From contig JANBTH010000022.1 of the NCBI GenBank assembly GCA_027578815.1, positions 1 to 55,949 on the forward strand: 55,949 nt of DNA, written 5' to 3'. This document shows, piece after piece, positions 8,682 to 19,608 of the stretch (the first letter of the stretch is position 1; every line of letters starts with the position of its first letter). The notes beneath the pieces are model-generated. The model was not told the DNA's origin and ran no database searches. It saw only the letters and a program-made list of their open reading frames with translations. Both the position numbers and the translations under genes were made by a program. The stretch is from Coemansia sp. RSA 1804. Taxonomy: Eukaryota; Kickxellomycota; Kickxellomycetes; Kickxellales; Kickxellaceae.

Positions 8682-8937
8682 AACAATGATTGCATGCTGA
8701 TCTTTGCTGATAATGTGTTGTTTGATTCCATATTCACAATGAAACAATGTGTGAGTTGTAACCTAGATTAAATTTATAAATTTTAAGAGAACTAGAAATT
8801 TTCATTATATTGAATAAATGCTATTTAGAAACTATCACAAAAGTAGAAAAAGCATCAAATGTTATCTCTGCATAAAGTAGTTATTTAAATACTCAATTTT
8901 AATTTACACAAGGAGTTAAATGATAATATAAGAAAAA

Positions 8938-10617
8938 TCATGATCCACCACCCTCAATCCATTGCCTAATGACAGTGCTACAGCCAATGACAGGGTGAAG
9001 CATAACGTAGGCCAAAAAGAACTGCAACCCATTTTCGCGCTTCTTTAGGAATGAGTCCTCAAACTTGCCAAACGCCTTCTTGCGGGGCAAATGGGGTACC
9101 CGTTTACGAAAGGTATGGTACCGTTCACATATGACGTCGCGCAGGATTTCGAAATCCGTGTACCGACGCATGACAGTGAGGTTGTCACCTCGGGTCAAAT
9201 GCACAACGACCTTGAACTCGGTGTGCACATCCAGTCCGCGGCCACGCGTCACCCACCCGATGATGCGCACATCGTCAACAAACGTTTGCGGCTGGCGGGG
9301 CAGCGAAGATGAATGGGAAAAACCACTGGTATCTCCTCCTCTTTCTCTGTCTCGGGCTGCTGACAACGGGTGCTCGGAGACCGACGTTGACTCCCTGTTA
9401 GGCGACCCAATCAGCCGGAGATTGCCGCCCTGGCGAGTAGTCTGGGCTTTGCCGGATGGTGAAACAACGCCGTTGCCGGGGGACGCAATCTGCACCAGCA
9501 TGGTGTGGCTATCGTTGCTTGATCTTCTGTTCTGTAGCTGAGCCATCTTATTAGCCTCCAATCCACGCTCAACCTCCAGGAGTCTGCTAAGCGGCGGCAT
9601 CGGCGGTTGCGGCGACAATGGACGGCCGCCGTTGTACTTCCGCATCGAAGACGGCAGAGAGTCAAGACCATCGGCAGAGAACGAAAAGGACAGCCCGTTG
9701 GTTGCCACGTTGCCCAGACTAGCCGCACGCTTCCTCCGTTCGCGCTCCCTTTCTCTCACGCTACTAACTATCTGCTCCACCGGGTGTTGTCTCACAGAGT
9801 TAAACGACAATATCGACGGCGGTCTGGACGCTCTCCTCCTCTGACCTGCAGCAGCGTCCTTTGCTTCCATAGCAGATATAAAATCAATTATGCAATGGGT
9901 CCGTCGCCACTCCTCCACCTCAATACACACGTCGTAGAGCCGGTACTCCAGTTCGTCCAGCGTCTTTTCAAAGTCCTCCGGCTCGTCATCGCAATCAGCA
10001 CTCGTTGTTTGTTCGGGCTCGTTACGTTGGGTTTCGTTATTGCTATTGCTATCATCGTTGTTGTTATCGGCATCGGCATCACCGTATTCGCCCCCGCTCT
10101 CAGCAGGATCAGGAAACATAACCCCGCGGGCTGTTCTAAATGTTTCTGACGGAGACAGCGGCCTTGGCACCAACGGCTCCTCATTATCATCGCCATCATC
10201 TCTGCCGGCCTGAGCACCATCATCGGGAATACCATCGCCATCGCCACTGTTCGTTTCAGCACTGCCATGTTGCGGCACTCGTTGTTTTGGCACTGTCGTC
10301 CGCGCGCGCCTGCCGCTACTGCCGCTGCTACTACACATCAACCTAAACTGCATCGCGTCCAACGAATCCGAAATCGCACGGATCTCCATCCGTAATTCGG
10401 TGAACAAAACAACATGCATGAGCTCGTCCATGCACTTGTCAATACCCTCCATGCCCTCCATTTCAGTGTCCGCAATGTCCTCCAATCTAATGGCCTGCGT
10501 CTGCATAGCACTAATGGCTTGGCTGCGTAGTTGGGTCGATGTTTCCACTGCCACTGTTTGCAAGTGCTGCGACTGTCGGAGAACCGACGATTGATGCGAT
10601 TTCTTTTCCAGCGTCAT
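8938..10617 (-). CDS. PX-domain phosphoinositide-binding protein
   Basis: A 559-residue protein with a C-terminal PX domain at about 449-555. The hallmark RRYTDF is at 484-489, followed by VPHLPRKK (the proline-rich loop) and a REN-LQFFLAYVMLHP helix. The lipid-binding Arg of the RRY motif is present. PX domains bind PI3P or related lipids on endosomes and vacuoles. Residues 1-110 look helical, Gln- and Met-rich, and could form a coiled coil; residues 110-440 are low complexity (Ser, Asp, Asn runs) and probably disordered. I cannot assign an orthologue. The ATG at 10615-10617 is used, but the frame stays open for 16 codons upstream and is preceded by TATATTTTAG, a good 3' splice site (exon would begin near 10665). 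A short 5' exon may therefore be missing from this model. Confidence 0.85.
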   Translation of the reverse strand: MTLEKKSHQSSVLRQSQHLQTVAVETSTQLRSQAISAMQTQAIRLEDIADTEMEGMEGIDKCMDELMHVVLFTELRMEIRAISDSLDAMQFRLMCSSSGSSGRRARTTVPKQRVPQHGSAETNSGDGDGIPDDGAQAGRDDGDDNEEPLVPRPLSPSETFRTARGVMFPDPAESGGEYGDADADNNNDDSNSNNETQRNEPEQTTSADCDDEPEDFEKTLDELEYRLYDVCIEVEEWRRTHCIIDFISAMEAKDAAAGQRRRASRPPSILSFNSVRQHPVEQIVSSVRERERERRKRAASLGNVATNGLSFSFSADGLDSLPSSMRKYNGGRPLSPQPPMPPLSRLLEVERGLEANKMAQLQNRRSSNDSHTMLVQIASPGNGVVSPSGKAQTTRQGGNLRLIGSPNRESTSVSEHPLSAARDRERGGDTSGFSHSSSLPRQPQTFVDDVRIIGWVTRGRGLDVHTEFKVVVHLTRGDNLTVMRRYTDFEILRDVICERYHTFRKRVPHLPRKKAFGKFEDSFLKKRENGLQFFLAYVMLHPVIGCSTVIRQWIEGGGS

Positions 10618-11074
10618 TAGGCCAAAGAGAGTGGAGGATGTGTTGTTTCCTTCCTGCTGTGCGCTCTAAAATATAAATTATAAAAGCAAAAGTGGAAATA
10701 AAATAAAGAAGACCTTCAAACGAAGTAATAATACTTGTAGAATATGTAAAGCTCGAGACTTGCAAAAAAGAGAGGAGAAAAAAAAGAAAGCAAAACTCCA
10801 AAGACTGCCAAGCACATTTCGTCACAGCCATCACAAAAAACCCCCAAAGATCCGCGTGACTTTTTGCAGCAGATTCATCGCTCTGCGCAGAAACATCAAA
10901 AGAACAACACAATAACGAAAAGCGGTGCGACAACCGCGCATATTATTATAATAACTTTTCAATGATGAATACGATGAAGATGTTACTTGTTTTTTCTGGA
11001 GCTTATCGATAGTTCACAAACCACACTGCACTGAACCACTTTCCACTACTGCTAGAGGTGTCCCACTTAGTTAT
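10618..11074. other. Intergenic stretch: PX gene 5' region and ARS2 3' region
   Basis: 457 nt between two minus-strand genes. It holds the probable PX gene promoter, a pyrimidine-rich leader on the minus strand, and a candidate intron acceptor (TTTTAG) at about 10666-10671. No separate gene was recognised. Confidence 0.5.
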
Positions 11075-13510
11075 TCAGAAGCCAAAATCAGCCTCACCCT
11101 CGGCCGGCGCATCAAGATCCACATAGGATCGCACAGCGCGCGGGTCGCTACGACCGGCACCAACACCGCCACGCATACCGCCGCCGCCATTGCGACCGCC
11201 ACCGTTAGCGCCGCGGTAGTTCTGGTGGCCATACATGTTGTGACCGCGATCACCACCGCCCATCATTCCCATCATACCAGCATTCATGAAATGGCCGCCG
11301 CCGCCCATCTGCATCATCCCAGGCATCATCCCCGCCGGCATCATTCCGTGCATCATGTAGGGCGTGGCCATCATCCCCGCCGGAATCATCATCCCAGGAA
11401 TCATCTGCGGCATAAACCCGCCGCCACCGCCACCGCCGCCCATACCACGGTCACGCATGCCACCGCCAACCATACCCATTGCTCCGCCAGCTCCGCCCGG
11501 CAGTGCGCTGCCCATACCGAGCTGCACAAGGTGCGGCGCCTCGCGCACAAAGTTGTTAAAGAACGAGATCTCGCGCACAAGCGTCTCGGGAACTGCCTCC
11601 GGGTGCTTGTTGCGAATATGCTTGCGCACAAACGCATCGCCCTTGAACAGCTTTGTGCACAGCAGACACCGGAACCGGCCCTCATCGAGCTGGTTGATAT
11701 GCTTGTCGAGCTCCTTGTCAGTCTCGCGCTCTAACGACTTGCCGCCCTCCTTGAACAGACGCTCGGCCTCCAGCGGGTGGATGATAACATCGTTGCGGTT
11801 GTCCAAGTTGCGCGTCCAGTTGCCCGACGGCTGCGGCCCGCGGTTCGGCGGCAACGCGCGACGCAGATGGAACCGCGCGCACCGGCGGAAAAAGTCCTCC
11901 GCATTGTCCGCCGTGTGTCCACAGTAGTAGCAGTAGTAGTGCACACGTCGCAGATACTCGAGTAGAAGATCGAGTTCCCTGCGGAGCACCGCCAGGTTGC
12001 CCTTGACCATTTCGCCGTCGCCTTCGCCAAGCGCGCCGCTCTCGTCACGCAACTCACCGTCGCCCTCACCGTCGGCCTCGCCCTCGTCCTTCTTCTCAGA
12101 GTCCTGCATATTTACATCCTCACTGCTGCCTGGACCCATTGCTTCATCGTCATCGCCACTGCCGGCGCCCATCGGCTCGCCTGCTGCCTCAGACAGCTCG
12201 CGCGCCTTCTTTTGCAGCACCGGCAGCGAGTTGAATGCATCTGGATCAGTGGTCTCGTCCATCGACCTGACTGCCTCGCGCACAAGCTTGATGTCATGGC
12301 GAATGCGCTCGTCGGTGCTAGCCACGTCGGGCGCCAGCTTCATCGACGTCGACGGGACGCTTGTGTGGCGCGAAAAGTGGAACTGGAACTGGTCAATGTT
12401 GACGTTACCCAGGTTCTCGAGTGTCTTTTCGAGATCGGTGCCGTCGGCAAACCGAACCCACCCAAAGCGGTGGTACTGCTTGTCCTGGCGGGGCTCCGAC
12501 AGCGCCAGGTACCTGAATCCAGCCTGCTTCTGCAGCACCTCCTCCAGCGCACTGCGTGGCACGCTGGGAGGCACCGTGCGAATAAACAGCGTGTTGGTTT
12601 CGGACGCTTCATCGTCCTCGTCGCTGCCGCCAAGACGCCCAGCACTCGCAGGGTCGCGCCTATTGACCTCGTACTGCATCACCTGCTCCGTGGTTGCTGT
12701 GTGTGTAAGCTTGTCGAACTTGCCAGCCTCGAGATCCGCCATGAAATCGTGAAGATTCTCCACCTTTCTCTCATTAAGCCTCGCTATGTAATCCTTGCGT
12801 CTGTCGGGATCAAACCGCTCGCCAAACCAATCATCGCTCTTGTGCTCGCCAAAGAACTGCGTGTACAGACGCTGCAGGGCCTCACGACGGTAATCCTCGT
12901 ACCGTTCTCTGATATCCTCCTGCTCGAGACGACGTCCGCCATCCTGTGTCTTTATCCACTCGGCAAAATACTTGAACGGCACAATGTGCTCGAACGTCCG
13001 CGGATCAGGCATCCCGTTTCCTCCTCCTCTGCTGCCACGACCTCCTCCCATGTCGCTGCCAGAGTGGGAATACGACCCATCCATATCGTTTCCGCCGCGA
13101 TTAGACATGCGTCCTCCACGCCCATACCCTCTGTATCCGCCACCACCACCATAGCGGCCTCCGCCTCCGCCTCCCGACTGGTAGCGGTCGCCACCTTCAC
13201 GGTCGTGCTCGTAGTGTGGAATATAGCGGTCTGCATCGTCAATGCCCGTAGGCCGGCGGGACGGCGACCGCGAGCGACGCCGGTTCATGCGCATGTCGCC
13301 GGGCGAGCGACTCCGACTACGCATGTCGCGCCCAAACCTGTCCCGGCGGTCAGGGCTATCGCGTTCCCTGCGGAACTTTTCGCGTGGCGACTCCATTGAC
13401 GACGGTTCATCCGCGTTCCACCCTGCCGAACTACTGCCGCCGCCTCCACCGCCACCAACGCTGCCTGGAGCATCGCTGGGGTTGCGAGCCATTTCGTCAT
13501 CAAAGGGCAT
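11075..13510 (-). CDS. ARS2: ARS2/SERRATE (Pir2) nuclear cap-associated RNA processing factor
   Basis: An 811-residue protein if started at ATG 13508-13510 (MPFDDEMARN). Domains in order: an Arg/Ser and Gly-rich N terminus; the SERRATE/Ars2 N-terminal helical domain (about 150-270, with FKYFAEWIKTQ and DWFGERFDPDRRKDY); an RRM-like domain (about 304-385, with TLFIRTVPP, ALSEPRQDKQYHRFGWVRF); an acidic linker; LLEYLRRVHYYCYYCG and LPPNRGP; and the Ars2 zinc finger (about 612-637, CLLCTKLFKGDAFVRKHIRNKH) followed by FFNNFV. ARS2 links the cap-binding complex to RNA decay and, in fission yeast (Pir2), to heterochromatic silencing. The tail is strikingly Met- and Gly-rich. The frame is open for 18 more codons upstream but without ATG (a GTG is at 13562-13564), so an upstream exon is possible. 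Nuclear. Confidence 0.93.
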   Translation of the reverse strand: MPFDDEMARNPSDAPGSVGGGGGGGSSSAGWNADEPSSMESPREKFRRERDSPDRRDRFGRDMRSRSRSPGDMRMNRRRSRSPSRRPTGIDDADRYIPHYEHDREGGDRYQSGGGGGGRYGGGGGYRGYGRGGRMSNRGGNDMDGSYSHSGSDMGGGRGSRGGGNGMPDPRTFEHIVPFKYFAEWIKTQDGGRRLEQEDIRERYEDYRREALQRLYTQFFGEHKSDDWFGERFDPDRRKDYIARLNERKVENLHDFMADLEAGKFDKLTHTATTEQVMQYEVNRRDPASAGRLGGSDEDDEASETNTLFIRTVPPSVPRSALEEVLQKQAGFRYLALSEPRQDKQYHRFGWVRFADGTDLEKTLENLGNVNIDQFQFHFSRHTSVPSTSMKLAPDVASTDERIRHDIKLVREAVRSMDETTDPDAFNSLPVLQKKARELSEAAGEPMGAGSGDDDEAMGPGSSEDVNMQDSEKKDEGEADGEGDGELRDESGALGEGDGEMVKGNLAVLRRELDLLLEYLRRVHYYCYYCGHTADNAEDFFRRCARFHLRRALPPNRGPQPSGNWTRNLDNRNDVIIHPLEAERLFKEGGKSLERETDKELDKHINQLDEGRFRCLLCTKLFKGDAFVRKHIRNKHPEAVPETLVREISFFNNFVREAPHLVQLGMGSALPGGAGGAMGMVGGGMRDRGMGGGGGGGGFMPQMIPGMMIPAGMMATPYMMHGMMPAGMMPGMMQMGGGGHFMNAGMMGMMGGGDRGHNMYGHQNYRGANGGGRNGGGGMRGGVGAGRSDPRAVRSYVDLDAPAEGEADFGF

Positions 13511-14838
13511 TGGTAGTTTGGTCAATCTGTGTTTTGCTGCTCTGTCGCCTTCTGCGCCCCCCACTGGTCTTTTGAGGATAAAGAAAAGAAGGAGAAAAGG
13601 TAGAGAGCGACTTGCTGTTTTTTATGTTCGATTTTGAAGCAATGCTTACACAGTAAAACTACTTTGTCAGCAGACAGCCTACAAAATCTACAAATTTGTT
13701 CGCTAGTATCCACACAATAACGGAGCAAAAAAGAAAAATAAGAAATAATATATAAAGTCAATGTTACAGAGTTCAGAAAAAGAATATGGTTTGGCTTAGG
13801 AATAATAAATTGAAGGATAGAATAAGATGAAATGTAATAATATATAAAGAGAGACAGGAAAGCCAAATAGCCGTCTTGGTCAACAAGAATCATAAGATAA
13901 TGAGATGCCATATAGCAAGATAATATAAACAGACGAATACAAAAACAAAAAAGTATAAGAAAAACACAGGCCCCTGCTTTCACAAGCAAAGTACATAAAG
14001 AAAAACAATAAATATGGTATGGTTTTTTGCGTGTCATAAAAGCAGAGAAGAAAGAATATTAGAATGAGACATAGGAGCAGATAGATATACAAATAAAGGA
14101 AGAATACAAAAGTATATAATAAATATATAATGAACTGTGTGAAAGAAGCAGGCCCGTGAGCTTTAGTGCCTTGCGGCAACCCGCCCGGCTGTCCCCTCTA
14201 TATCGCAGGAACTTCTTTCATGAGTAAAAAAAGGTCATAAAGAGACTCTCGCTGAGAATTACATTTACAGGATAATGGCATGTTTAGGTAGTGGAATAAT
14301 GAATGAGGAAAGGACAGATTAGAAAAACAGAGAAATGGATTGAGAAATAAATAAGCTTACCAGAATAACGAGGAGAAAAAGTGTGTGAATAAATGGAATA
14401 TTTTTTATGAAGAAAGGAAAAAGGGGGAAAATGCGTGATGTTGTGGTGGAATCCTTTTTTCCATTCTTTTGGGATAACGCGTTTGATGAATTTTTTTTCC
14501 ATCCATGACTTGCAATTTTTTATTCTCACTTATTGTGGCGGAATTAACACAACAATGCAGTGTGAAGGCGCCAACCACAACCAATCAACGCTCAATATAT
14601 CTCACGTGTGGTGATCAGCCAATGAATGGGTTGGGGACGCCTTCTTGGAATCAGTAACAGTGCGGCATCTTTCATTTTGTATCGAGTCCGTCCACAATGG
14701 TCGCTCTGTTCAGCGCGATCGAAAAGATAGGAAGGGTGGTGCGCATTGGAATTGGAATAAGAAGAAGAAAGTCTATGACACATAAAGAAAGAAAGAAAAG
14801 AAAACACACGCTCAAGTGGGGGGGGGCTTTTTTTAGCC
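13511..14838. other. AT-rich intergenic stretch upstream of ARS2
   Basis: 1.3 kb between the ARS2 start and the DUF2408 stop. It is AT-rich and, on the minus strand, strongly pyrimidine-rich, as expected for the ARS2 promoter and leader. Short frames here have no recognisable protein features. A GC-richer patch occurs at 14150-14215. I see no tRNA, rRNA or other recognisable RNA gene. Confidence 0.5.
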
Positions 14839-17416
14839 TTACTCGTCAACCTCGGTAGCCATCAGCTCGTACAACAGGTCATAGCACTCATTGAGCAGCG
14901 ACATGACAATGCCCTGGCCCTCGGGCACGTGGCCCTCGTCATCAAGGAACTTGCCGTCCACGCGGAGGTTGTCGATGCTCGACAGCTTCATCTGGTACGG
15001 ATACAGATCACGCGCAGACAGCGGGCCGCCGTACTTTTTGACCTCGAGGAGGCACCGCCGCAGCGTGCGCAGCTGGTTATGCACGGGCATCAGCGTCTCT
15101 GCGACGGGCTCGCTGGACGAGAGGAGTTTGTACAGCAGGTTGTAGCACTTGTGCAGAAGGAAGTTGAGGGCGGCCTGCGCCTGCTGTGGGGCGGGCTCTC
15201 CTGTCGAGGAGTCCTTGAACTGGCCGTTTTTGCGCAGCGCATCAATGTCCTGCAGCTGCACCTGGTAGCTCCACAGATCGGTTTCGCGCAGCGTCCAGCG
15301 ACTGGTCAGCAGCAGCTTTTCCAGCTGCAGACGAATCTCCATCAGGCGGTCGTAGACTGGCATCATGTCCTTGGGAACAGTGCTTCCTTCGGCCATCAGA
15401 TCATGCAGTCGGTCAAAACACTCTTCTAGCAGCCCGACGATCTGCGTCTGACCCTCGGCCACCTCTCCAGTCTCGGCGCTGACAAACTGATCGTCCACGC
15501 GCGTGTCGTCGATCTCAATCAGCCGCTTCTGGAATGCCCTTGCTTCATCGCCCAGGCTCTCGTGCGGAAGCAGCGACAGCGTCGTCAGCCGCCGCCGGAT
15601 ATGCACAAGCTCCTCGTAGATCGGCACAAGCTCATCGCTGATTATGCGCGTGTTCTCCTCCAGTTCGCCCAGCTCCTTCTCGCACTGCGATAGCCGCAGG
15701 AACACCAGCTTCAGCTCCGGCCTTGCCATGTAGATCTCGTCGGCCTCCTCGTTGCTGGCCTCGTTGTCTGCAATCTCCCGAATGTCCCTCAGCCGCGTGC
15801 GGAACGGCTCCAGATCGGCTACACGGTGAAATAAACGGCATTGCTCTTGTGTTTTGCAGAGAGCAGATGTTAGTCAGCTGATGTCATAAGAAAGGGGAAG
15901 TGCTGGATAAATGACAAGCGTACTCTTCTGCTTATTTAATTCCGCTCATCTTTTTTGCTTGACAATAAACCAAAGTCTCAAGCAAAGTGCTTCAAAGCGG
16001 GAGAGAACGGGTATCGCCAATACCGAGACTATCGGGTGAGCAAATAATGATGTTCCCCTGTGCCCGGAATGAGCGAATCACGAGAAAAATGAGCACACGT
16101 GGGATGAGAAGAGAGAGGGTTTTATGGATATGCGCAATTATACTTTCTATATCTCCTTTCCGGCTTTTCGTGATATGCTCCGTTGTCGCCACATAAACAG
16201 AGCACATCGTCAAGAATCGGGAAGAAGGCAAAAGAAGAAACATATTTAAACTCAGAAACCAACCATGTCTCCTTTTTCCGCTTCTGCAATAAAATCCGAC
16301 TTTTGGTGCTAAATACACCCAGGATACATGTTATGTTATCTCCATTTCTTTGCAAGTCCGGAAACCGATTTACACATGGAGAAAGTCAAGGTTGAAAATA
16401 AAGAAAGGTAGAGAGAAGCAGCCTTATTGACGGTACATGGAATACTTACCATCGGTGTAGATCCCAGACTCCTTGAGCATCTCAATGTTTTGCTACATGA
16501 CGCAAGATAATTCAAATACAAAAATACACGACATGTGATGGAAAGACGAATTATTAGTTAAACAAGTTCAAATGCCATCAAGAGAATACGAAAAGCACTT
16601 GTTTTTTGTGTGTCATGCCAATGGAACATTCCCTTCTTTTCCCGCTTTCCTCGCGCATAGAACAGAAAAGAACAACATTATGGAAATAGAAACGGATGGC
16701 TATTTGACAGGGGGATAGAAGAACAAGAGAAAAGACTGGAAATGCTGCCACCACAGATGGATTGTTCTCCTAAAAGAACACATACACAAGCATAATGCTC
16801 CGTTTCACAAGACTCAAATAAGAAAGAGAAAAAAGCAAGCTCCCTTCCCCGGATTCTTACGCATCATGATCGTTTGTCGTTATCTGCTTATGTATGCCAA
16901 GTACAACAATGGATGGGACAATACAAAGACGAAAGCAGGCATACCAACAACACCACCCTCCTCATGAATCAAGAAGGGCAGGATAACAAAAGGAAGAAAG
17001 TGAAATGAAATGAAAAATAACAAGCAAAACGTTACCTTAATTGACACCAGTTGTACATAGGTAGCTGGGATTTCCTTGCTTTTACCTAGAGCAAGATAGA
17101 AGAGCGAGAAGAGTTGGAAACACTCGTCCAGAACAGAGTCAATTCTGTTCTTGAACATGATGTTGTCATGGTTCTCGCTTTTTCGGACACCGTAGAGGAG
17201 TCTGACCTGTTCGAGCGTATCGTTGTACAGCCCAACAATGTCGTTTGGCCGGTAGTAGTTTCCACGGTCCTTTTTAAGCGCTGCCAGCCGATTGCGCACC
17301 GATATAAGAGTGTTGAGGATGGGTTGTTCTGCATCCGATACGAGTGGCTGCTCACCAGCCTTTCCGCAGGGTTTCTGCTGCTGCTGACGGTGCATTGCCA
17401 TTGCTGTTGAGAACAT
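14839..17416 (-). CDS. DUF2408 (UPF0662-like) fungal cytoplasmic protein, three exons
   Basis: Exons on the minus strand: 17416-17036, 16492-16450 and 15818-14839. Splice signals are AAG|GTAACG, TGTAG|CAAAAC, GATG|GTAAGT and GTGTAG|CCGATC. Phases fit (0, then 1), giving 467 residues ending TEVDE. Intron 2 has a GACTAAC branch site at 15869-15875. The 43-nt middle exon encodes QNIEMLKESGIYTD. The protein is almost wholly helical and made of related repeats, each with a conserved element such as LMPVYDRLMEIRLQL, LMPVHNQLRTLRRCL and LVPIYEELVHIRRRL, followed by YQxxLxxID and ECFDLL-type helices. It matches the fungal DUF2408 family, whose function is poorly defined. Both introns are long for this window (543 and 631 nt). 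The start could be any of three close ATGs (17416, 17401, 17395). Confidence 0.85.
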
Positions 17417-19608
17417 GTATTACACAGTCGCTTCCTGTTTTCCAATTTAGAAAAAGAACGCTACTGCTTTCTTTTTCCTCTCCCGTGTATGCTATTAGCT
17501 GGTAGTCAAACGATATGCTGCGTTAGATGTTTGTATCTCTAGCTTGCGTTTCGACGGTTTAGTTTTGCAAGCGAGGGATCAGAAGAGACACAATTGGGCA
17601 AAGAGGGGAACAAGGGAAAGAAGGGGGGTAGCAACAGGGTTTGCTATGCGTGGTTGTAGTAGTGGTGATAAAGGCAAATGATATATTATAAAATAATAAC
17701 TTGTGCCTGGAACAAGAGAAAGAAAAGAAGGAAAAAGAATAAACGAACAGCAGATGGGGTTTAAAGTGCGAAGAAAAGAAAAAAGGATAAGGGAGAATAT
17801 TCCTCCTATTTGGCTTATGACGACGGAATTGGATAAATGTCGAAAAATAAATGAATGAACTAGTGGAAGAAGTGGATTTTTTTGGCGGTAAGATTATTTT
17901 TTACTTTTGTGGAGAAAAGAAAGGGGGAGGAGGGGAGAGGGGAAAATAAAAGATTAGGATATGGTTGGTGTTGCCAACCCGCGCCTTTAACACAACCACG
18001 TACACGCTTTTTCGCGGTGGGTATTTCTTTCTTTTCCTCCTTCGTCTCTTGAAAAGCTAAAAAAAAAAAAGAAAAGCCATTTCAATTTTTCTTTTGGTCT
18101 CTTGGAGAGCACCTTTTTCATTGGACAACCTGGCCCGTGTTCAGTTGGAAATGCACTGGCGAAATCGCACATCTGCTGCTGCAACAGACAAGCACACCAG
18201 CATACGGCAGCATCTTTGCTTGTACAGCCTATGCGCGAGACGAGGTCAAAAAAGATGGACTTTGCTTACTTTTCTCTAATTTCCTCGCTTTTAGCTGCGT
18301 GCATTCCGACTCTACCTGCTTCCCTTCTCCACATGCAGACCTAAGCATGCTTTTTGGGGGACGGGGAGCATGTAGGTTCACTCTCCACCATAGTTATTCA
18401 GCAGTCTGCTGGATTGCTGTTAGGCAGGAGGACAGGAGGATGAGACTAGTTTTAATTTAAGTGGTTTGGCTGGCCCAGACACAAACAGCGCTTGATATTC
18501 CAGAAAAAAAGGATTGCCGATCAGTCAGCACGATAGCAATGCCAAGCTGACATCGGAAGCAGAGACAGAGGACAGCAAGTCGTGGAAGCGCGTGAGTAAG
18601 AAATGCATCCACATCTTCTGGTTTTGATCCAGGTATATGTTTTTTTTGACTCGGAGCAAGCAAGCACATCATCATCACATGTGCAGTCAGTCCTTTTTTT
18701 CAAACCCAAAAACCTGGGATCCAGCAAACAAAGGCCTAGCCAGACCATTATTATATCAGCCCCTTTGGCGGCTGGTTTCTTCCAAAATTGTCTATTCTTT
18801 TTGGTTCGCTTTTGTGTTTGCAAAGAATGTCGACAAAGCGAGTACCAGATTTCCTTTCGATTCCTCACGCCCCTTTTTGACTGCGAATCACAGGCAAGGG
18901 ATACGCGAAGACCAAATCCAGAAACACAGAATCATTTCTTGCTCATGCAGCCCAATGCTCTCTTTTGTCTGCAACCCACGCTGGTGGACTTGATTCGGAA
19001 ATGGGTTTGCACTCGGAAAACACATTCGGCGTGTAACGTTGCAGCCGCCCAACACGTGTGCAAGCAACGCAAGAATCGGCTCAAAACCTTCTTCATTGAG
19101 CGTGTTACGTTGATCCAGCATATTCGGTTTTTTCTTTTCAATCGCTAGCCAACTTGGCCCTTGCAACACAATACACTTGTGCCATGGTCTTGCAGAGAAC
19201 TAAATCCACCCCCCAGCCACGCAGGCCACATACCCAGCCCTTTGTTTCATTTCTCTCCGCACATATATAAGGCACATGCTGCGTGTTTTAGTTGCAGACA
19301 GCAACAGCAACATCATTCCATGCGTTGTCACTAGCAAAGAAGCAGCGTCAAATGCAGCGAGAAACGGAGAAAAAGAGCAGAAAAAGGCTAAATGCTAGAT
19401 AGAGTGAACGTGTAATAATGGGTATAACCCCCTGCAATGCGCGTCACAACGCATGCTTGCTAATGATGATGACATTTTGAGGCTTTCTTTGGCTTTCTTC
19501 CCCACACGCACACTTTTTCTCTCTTTCTTCACAGGAGTCTTATTTATACTATTTTTTTATTTTAACTCTATACTTTTCCTCATTTGCATTGTAAAAAGAA
19601 AAAAGAAA
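17417..19608. other. Divergent intergenic region between DUF2408 gene and mitochondrial carrier
   Basis: 2.2 kb shared upstream region. Pyrimidine-rich or purine-rich tracts flank each side. A TATATAA at 19264-19270 and a strong polypyrimidine 3' splice signal (CTTTCTTCACAG ending at 19531) suggest a TATA promoter and a 5' UTR intron for the carrier gene. Open frames such as 18603-19148 show no recognisable protein features and I do not call them. Confidence 0.5.
19264..19270 (+). promoter_or_regulatory. Candidate TATA box of the mitochondrial carrier gene
   Basis: TATATAA about 340 nt upstream of the chosen ATG at 19609. The distance is long for a direct start, but the intervening sequence contains a strong splice acceptor, so part of it may be a 5' UTR intron. 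Confidence 0.35.

Larger units (their letters stand above)
6017..8937. other. AT-rich intergenic island with duplicated miniprotein units and repeats
   Basis: About 2.9 kb without any large gene between the YJU2 start and the PX gene stop. The base composition drops sharply from the GC-rich genes on both sides to strongly AT-rich. I see two homologous units, each with a 47-codon cysteine-rich ORF and a TATA-like element (separate entries), a diverged inverted repeat at about 7230-7655, and two hairpin-forming stretches at 8514-8681. No transposase or reverse transcriptase similarity was recognised by eye. The first 100 nt or so (6017-6120) is probably the YJU2 promoter and leader. Confidence 0.7.

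Noticed and set aside
8606..8705. Possible C/D snoRNA (GTGATGA near 8606, CTGA near 8699)
   Set aside because: Bases outside the boxes do not form the terminal stem, and the GTGATGA lies in a hairpin arm; evidence too weak.
10511..10933. 140-codon minus-strand frame upstream of and overlapping the PX gene
   Set aside because: It overlaps the PX coding sequence in a different frame and its hydrophobic stretch comes from a T-rich leader or intron.
18603..19148. 181-codon open frame in the intergenic region
   Set aside because: No domain, no conserved features, composition like flanking noncoding DNA; other frames here overlap on both strands.
19453..19608. N-terminal extension of the mitochondrial carrier from ATG 19453
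   Set aside because: Phe- and Leu-rich leader containing a strong splice acceptor (CTTTCTTCACAG); the frame is open by chance.
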